In this document: positions 61,523 through 64,000 of the stretch, piece after piece
Position numbering within the stretch: the first letter of the stretch is position 1
Layout of the letters: the number at the start of each line of letters is the position of its first letter
Assembly: GCA_965200355.1 (NCBI GenBank)
Contig: OZ241351.1
Span: 744,001 to 808,000 of the forward strand
Source of the DNA: Bin18 sp965200355
GTDB lineage: Bacteria; Desulfobacterota; Binatia; Bin18
Direction of reading: 5' to 3'
Length of the DNA stretch: 64,000 nucleotides
The notes under the pieces: model-generated
The model's input: the letters and a program-made list of their open reading frames with translations, nothing else
Told to the model about the DNA's origin: nothing
Databases searched by the model: none
Translations under genes and position numbers: made by a program

Positions 61523-61660
61523 TTATTTTTTGTGTGATTCCCAAAACCGATCTGAGGCGCTTTTCACCCGGTCACGGAGTCTCACCAGCATCTCAGCGTT
61601 GCCGTACAGAATAAACACGGTCGCTGAGACCGCGCCCACAATAAAGCCAAACCAGAACAT
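61523..61660 (-). CDS. Small single-pass membrane protein (45 aa)
   Basis: ATG 61660 with a strong AGGAGG 8 nt upstream encodes MFWFGFIVGAVSATVFILYG, one membrane helix, then a basic amphipathic tail (RLRDRVKSASDRFW...KK) and TAA. No homologue comes to mind. Divergent from ftsH by about 195 bp. FtsH is often modulated by small membrane proteins, so a regulatory link is possible but only by position. Confidence 0.6.
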   Translation of the reverse strand: MFWFGFIVGAVSATVFILYGNAEMLVRLRDRVKSASDRFWESHKK

Positions 61661-61855
61661 AGACCCTACCTCCTATAACGGTGCCCTTCACATGGACGTA
61701 ATGGCTCGTGGCGGGAGACACCTGGGCATTGACTATTGCCCGGCTCAGATGAAAGTGCAAGGTGACGGTCGCAGCTTGGCGCGGGTCGCCGGGCGACATC
61801 AGTAGCAAGAACGTTGGCTAGGCAGTCCGTTTTCGCCGGCTATAATGGAGCGGTC

Positions 61856-63703
61856 ATGGATAAAAAGACAAAGTTCAACATCTGGTATCTCTTCGTTGCC
61901 CTGTGGGGGGTCGTCATCCTGCATAGCGTCTGGATACAGGCGACCCGCATTGAACACATCCCCTACAGTCAGTTTCAGGAATACCTGGACGACGGGCGGA
62001 TCGCGGAGATCCGTATCTCAGAGCGCTATATCCAGGGCACGCTCAAAGAGCCCATTGAGGGACAGCCCAGCCAGTTTGTGACGGTCAGGGTGTCCTCCGA
62101 CTTGGCCGAGCAACTGGCCACCCGTGAGGTCCGTTTTGCCGGGGAGATTGAGAGCACTTTTGTCAGAGACCTGCTGTCCTGGCTCCTGCCGGTCCTGTTA
62201 TTCTTTGGGGTCTGGCTGATTCTGATGCGGCGGATGGCTAAACGTGGCGGCTTCGGGGGCGGCTTTCTGTCGCTCGGCAAGAGTAAAGCCAAGATATATA
62301 TGGAGCAGGATGTCAAAATCCGCTTCACCGATGTGGCTGGAGTCGAGGAAGCCAAGACCGAACTCCAGGAGGTCATTGAGTTTCTCAAGACGCCAGAAAA
62401 ATTCAGCCGGCTGGGAGGGAAAATCCCCAAAGGGCTTTTGCTGGTAGGGCCGCCGGGGACCGGGAAAACGCTTCTGGCCAAAGCGGTAGCGGGAGAAGCC
62501 CAGGTACCGTTTTTCTCGATTAGCGGCTCCGAGTTTGTCGAAATGTTTGTCGGCGTTGGGGCGGCCCGTGTCCGAGACCTTTTTACCCAGGCCAAAGAAA
62601 AAGCCCCCTGCATTATTTTCATGGATGAACTGGACGCCCTGGGCAAGGCGCGTGGCATGGGACCTGTCTCGCACGATGAGCGGGAACAGACCCTGAACCA
62701 GCTCCTCGTGGAAATGGACGGATTTGATCAGCGGGCTGGGGTCATTCTGATGGCGGCCACCAACCGGCCTGAAATCCTGGACCAGGCCCTGCTCCGGGCC
62801 GGACGCTTTGACCGCAACGTGGTGGTAGACCGTCCAGATAAAACCGGGCGGCTGGCTATTCTTCAGGTGCACGCCCGGGCTGTTCCTCTTGAGGCCGAAA
62901 CTGACCTGGAAGTGATTGCTGCCATGACCCCCGGCTTCGCCGGTGCGGACTTGGCCAATATCGTGAACGAGTCAGCGTTGCTGGCGGTCCGGCGTGGCAA
63001 AGATAGCGTGGGCCTGCCCGAACTCCAGGAAGCGGTTGAGCGGGTGATTGCCGGGCTGGAAAAGAAAAATCGGGTCCTCGGCCACAAAGAGAAAGCGCGC
63101 GTCGCCCACCACGAGATTGGTCATGCGCTGGCGGGCATGTCGTTACCGGGGTCGGATGCGGTGCAAAAAATCTCGATTATTCCGCGCGGCGTGGCGGCTT
63201 TGGGCTATACCCTCCAACTGCCGAGCGAAGAGCGGTTTCTGATGACCAAATCCGAGTTGGAAAATAAAATTGCGGTGCTCCTCGGCGGTCGGGTGGCTGA
63301 AGAGCTGATCTACCAGGAGATTTCGACCGGAGCCCGGGACGACCTGCTCAAGGCCACCGAGACAGCCAAGAGCATGGTCAAAGCCTACGGCATGAGCGCG
63401 ACGCTCGGTCAACAAAGCTTTGACCAGGAGCGCCCGCCCATATTTCTGCAAAACGGCCAACCGCACGGGCCGGGGGACTACAGCGAGGAGACCGCGCGGG
63501 AGATTGATAACGAGGTCCACCGTATTATTGAGGACCAACACGCGCGTATCACCACGATATTAAAGGCCAAGCTCCCCATTCTACGTCAGGCCGCCCAGGT
63601 CTTGTTGGAGAAAGAGACGATTTCCGGGGACGAGTTGGAACGCCTGGCCGCTCAATTCGAGCGGCCGGCCAGTGTCGCGCCGGCGGCAGTCGAGGTAGAC
63701 TGA
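61856..63703 (+). CDS. ftsH: ATP-dependent zinc metalloprotease FtsH (615 aa)
   Basis: Membrane-anchored AAA+ protease: two membrane segments (about 9-27 and 105-124) enclosing a periplasmic domain, Walker A GPPGTGKT at 198-205, Walker B IIFMDE at 253-258, SRH with arginine fingers near R314/R317, and zinc site HEIGH at 419-423. The pore loop shows FVGVG rather than the more usual phrase, as in most FtsH. It degrades unfolded membrane proteins and short-lived regulators. Start ATG 61856 (GGAGCGG); the upstream ATG 61814 would add 14 residues without a site. Many bacteria carry several ftsH; this one stands outside the usual hpt-folP context. Confidence 0.95.
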   Translation: MDKKTKFNIWYLFVALWGVVILHSVWIQATRIEHIPYSQFQEYLDDGRIAEIRISERYIQGTLKEPIEGQPSQFVTVRVSSDLAEQLATREVRFAGEIESTFVRDLLSWLLPVLLFFGVWLILMRRMAKRGGFGGGFLSLGKSKAKIYMEQDVKIRFTDVAGVEEAKTELQEVIEFLKTPEKFSRLGGKIPKGLLLVGPPGTGKTLLAKAVAGEAQVPFFSISGSEFVEMFVGVGAARVRDLFTQAKEKAPCIIFMDELDALGKARGMGPVSHDEREQTLNQLLVEMDGFDQRAGVILMAATNRPEILDQALLRAGRFDRNVVVDRPDKTGRLAILQVHARAVPLEAETDLEVIAAMTPGFAGADLANIVNESALLAVRRGKDSVGLPELQEAVERVIAGLEKKNRVLGHKEKARVAHHEIGHALAGMSLPGSDAVQKISIIPRGVAALGYTLQLPSEERFLMTKSELENKIAVLLGGRVAEELIYQEISTGARDDLLKATETAKSMVKAYGMSATLGQQSFDQERPPIFLQNGQPHGPGDYSEETAREIDNEVHRIIEDQHARITTILKAKLPILRQAAQVLLEKETISGDELERLAAQFERPASVAPAAVEVD

Positions 63704-63804
63704 GCCTTGCCGCCGGAAGACGCCCCTCTTGCCAGCCGCGGGGAAGGGCAGTATCTGTCCTGCTGGGTGTGCAACCCACTGGAGGAGCCAAAAAGGAGGG
63801 TGTC

Positions 63805-64000
63805 GTGAGTAAAGAAGCGTTTACCGTCTCTGTCTCAGATGAAGTATTGACCGACCTGCGGGAGCGGCTGGCAAAGGCGCGCTGGCCAGGCGAGTTTGCC
63901 AACGAGCAGTGGGCCTATGGGACGAACCAAACCTATCTTCAGGAACTGGTCGAATACTGGCGCACCGAATACGACTGGCGTGCGGTTGAACGGGAGATGA
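63805..64000 (+). CDS. Epoxide hydrolase N-terminal domain, runs off the window
   Basis: GTG 63805 behind AAGGAGG opens a frame to the right edge: VSDEVLTDLRERLAKARWPG, then YLQELVEYWRTEYDWRAVER. This is the EHN domain that starts epoxide hydrolases such as the gene at 32355 (DEQLDDLKQRLRNTRWPEP). The catalytic part lies outside. About 100 bp after ftsH. Confidence 0.8.
   Translation, partial: MSKEAFTVSVSDEVLTDLRERLAKARWPGEFANEQWAYGTNQTYLQELVEYWRTEYDWRAVEREM

Overview
The window comes from a bacterium with a moderately GC-rich genome (roughly 58-60% by eye). It carries a dense load of accessory catabolic enzymes: LLM-class flavin oxidoreductases, amidohydrolases, short-chain dehydrogenases, cytochrome P450s, Baeyer-Villiger-type monooxygenases, epoxide hydrolases and CaiB/BaiF CoA-transferases. 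This repertoire recalls large-genome uncultured lineages such as Entotheonella/Tectomicrobia-like or other soil or marine bacteria. There is no rRNA or ribosomal marker here, so the lineage is a guess. No tRNA, rRNA, CRISPR array or intact insertion sequence was seen.

Layout. From 9482 down to the left edge runs one long minus-strand operon (71-aa protein, ferritin-like metal hydrolase, LLM oxidoreductase, D-aminoacylase family, amidohydrolase with a nonsense codon, SDR, DUF2834 protein, internally deleted P450, serine hydrolase, amidohydrolase cut by the window edge). At 9.8-12.9 kb an intact SDR and an intact haloalkane dehalogenase sit among gene remnants (TetR, LLM oxidoreductase, cupin dioxygenase, alpha/beta hydrolase). 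At 13-19.3 kb are a frameshifted PAS/sigma-54 activator, a P450, a small-gene pair, a nitroreductase and a monooxygenase. At 19.4-21.2 kb is a frameshifted secreted RTX-repeat protein. At 21.4-37.6 kb are esterase, cupin, DoxX-like, three LLM oxidoreductases, an imine-reductase-like enzyme divergent from a class V aminotransferase, two CmcJ/NvfI-type enzymes (one frameshifted), a sulfotransferase, an epoxide hydrolase, a second monooxygenase and a CoA-transferase.

At 37.7-41.3 kb lies a visibly AT-richer restriction-modification island: HTH protein plus SPPY methyltransferase, a DPPY methyltransferase with an XRE-type HTH inserted in it, a putative BstXI-like endonuclease and a controller protein. 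Its right end abuts an amidohydrolase remnant. At 41.5-47.7 kb are an amidohydrolase, a MarR regulator with palindromic operators, two exported proteins, a P450 and two tandem SDR paralogues. A second RTX protein, cut by a TGA in place of a repeat glycine, follows. At 49.4-51.5 kb is an envelope-stress type module: ECF sigma factor, putative anti-sigma factor and Spy/CpxP-like protein, plus a second Spy-like gene. The same promoter motif (GTAACCC-N17-GTCTCA) precedes the sigma gene and the second Spy-like gene. From 51.6 to 58.1 kb is a minus-strand operon with crotonyl-CoA carboxylase/reductase, an alkyl-DHAP-synthase-like flavoprotein, a ThDP enzyme, a CoA-transferase and an acetyltransferase. 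The window ends with a LOG-family protein, a 2-hydroxyacid dehydrogenase, another CoA-transferase, FtsH and the start of an epoxide hydrolase.

The most striking global property is the number of broken genes. About ten loci carry nonsense codons, frameshifts or internal deletions, while near-identical families stand intact beside them. Either this is a genome in active gene decay, or the assembly has errors. Read mapping would separate the two.
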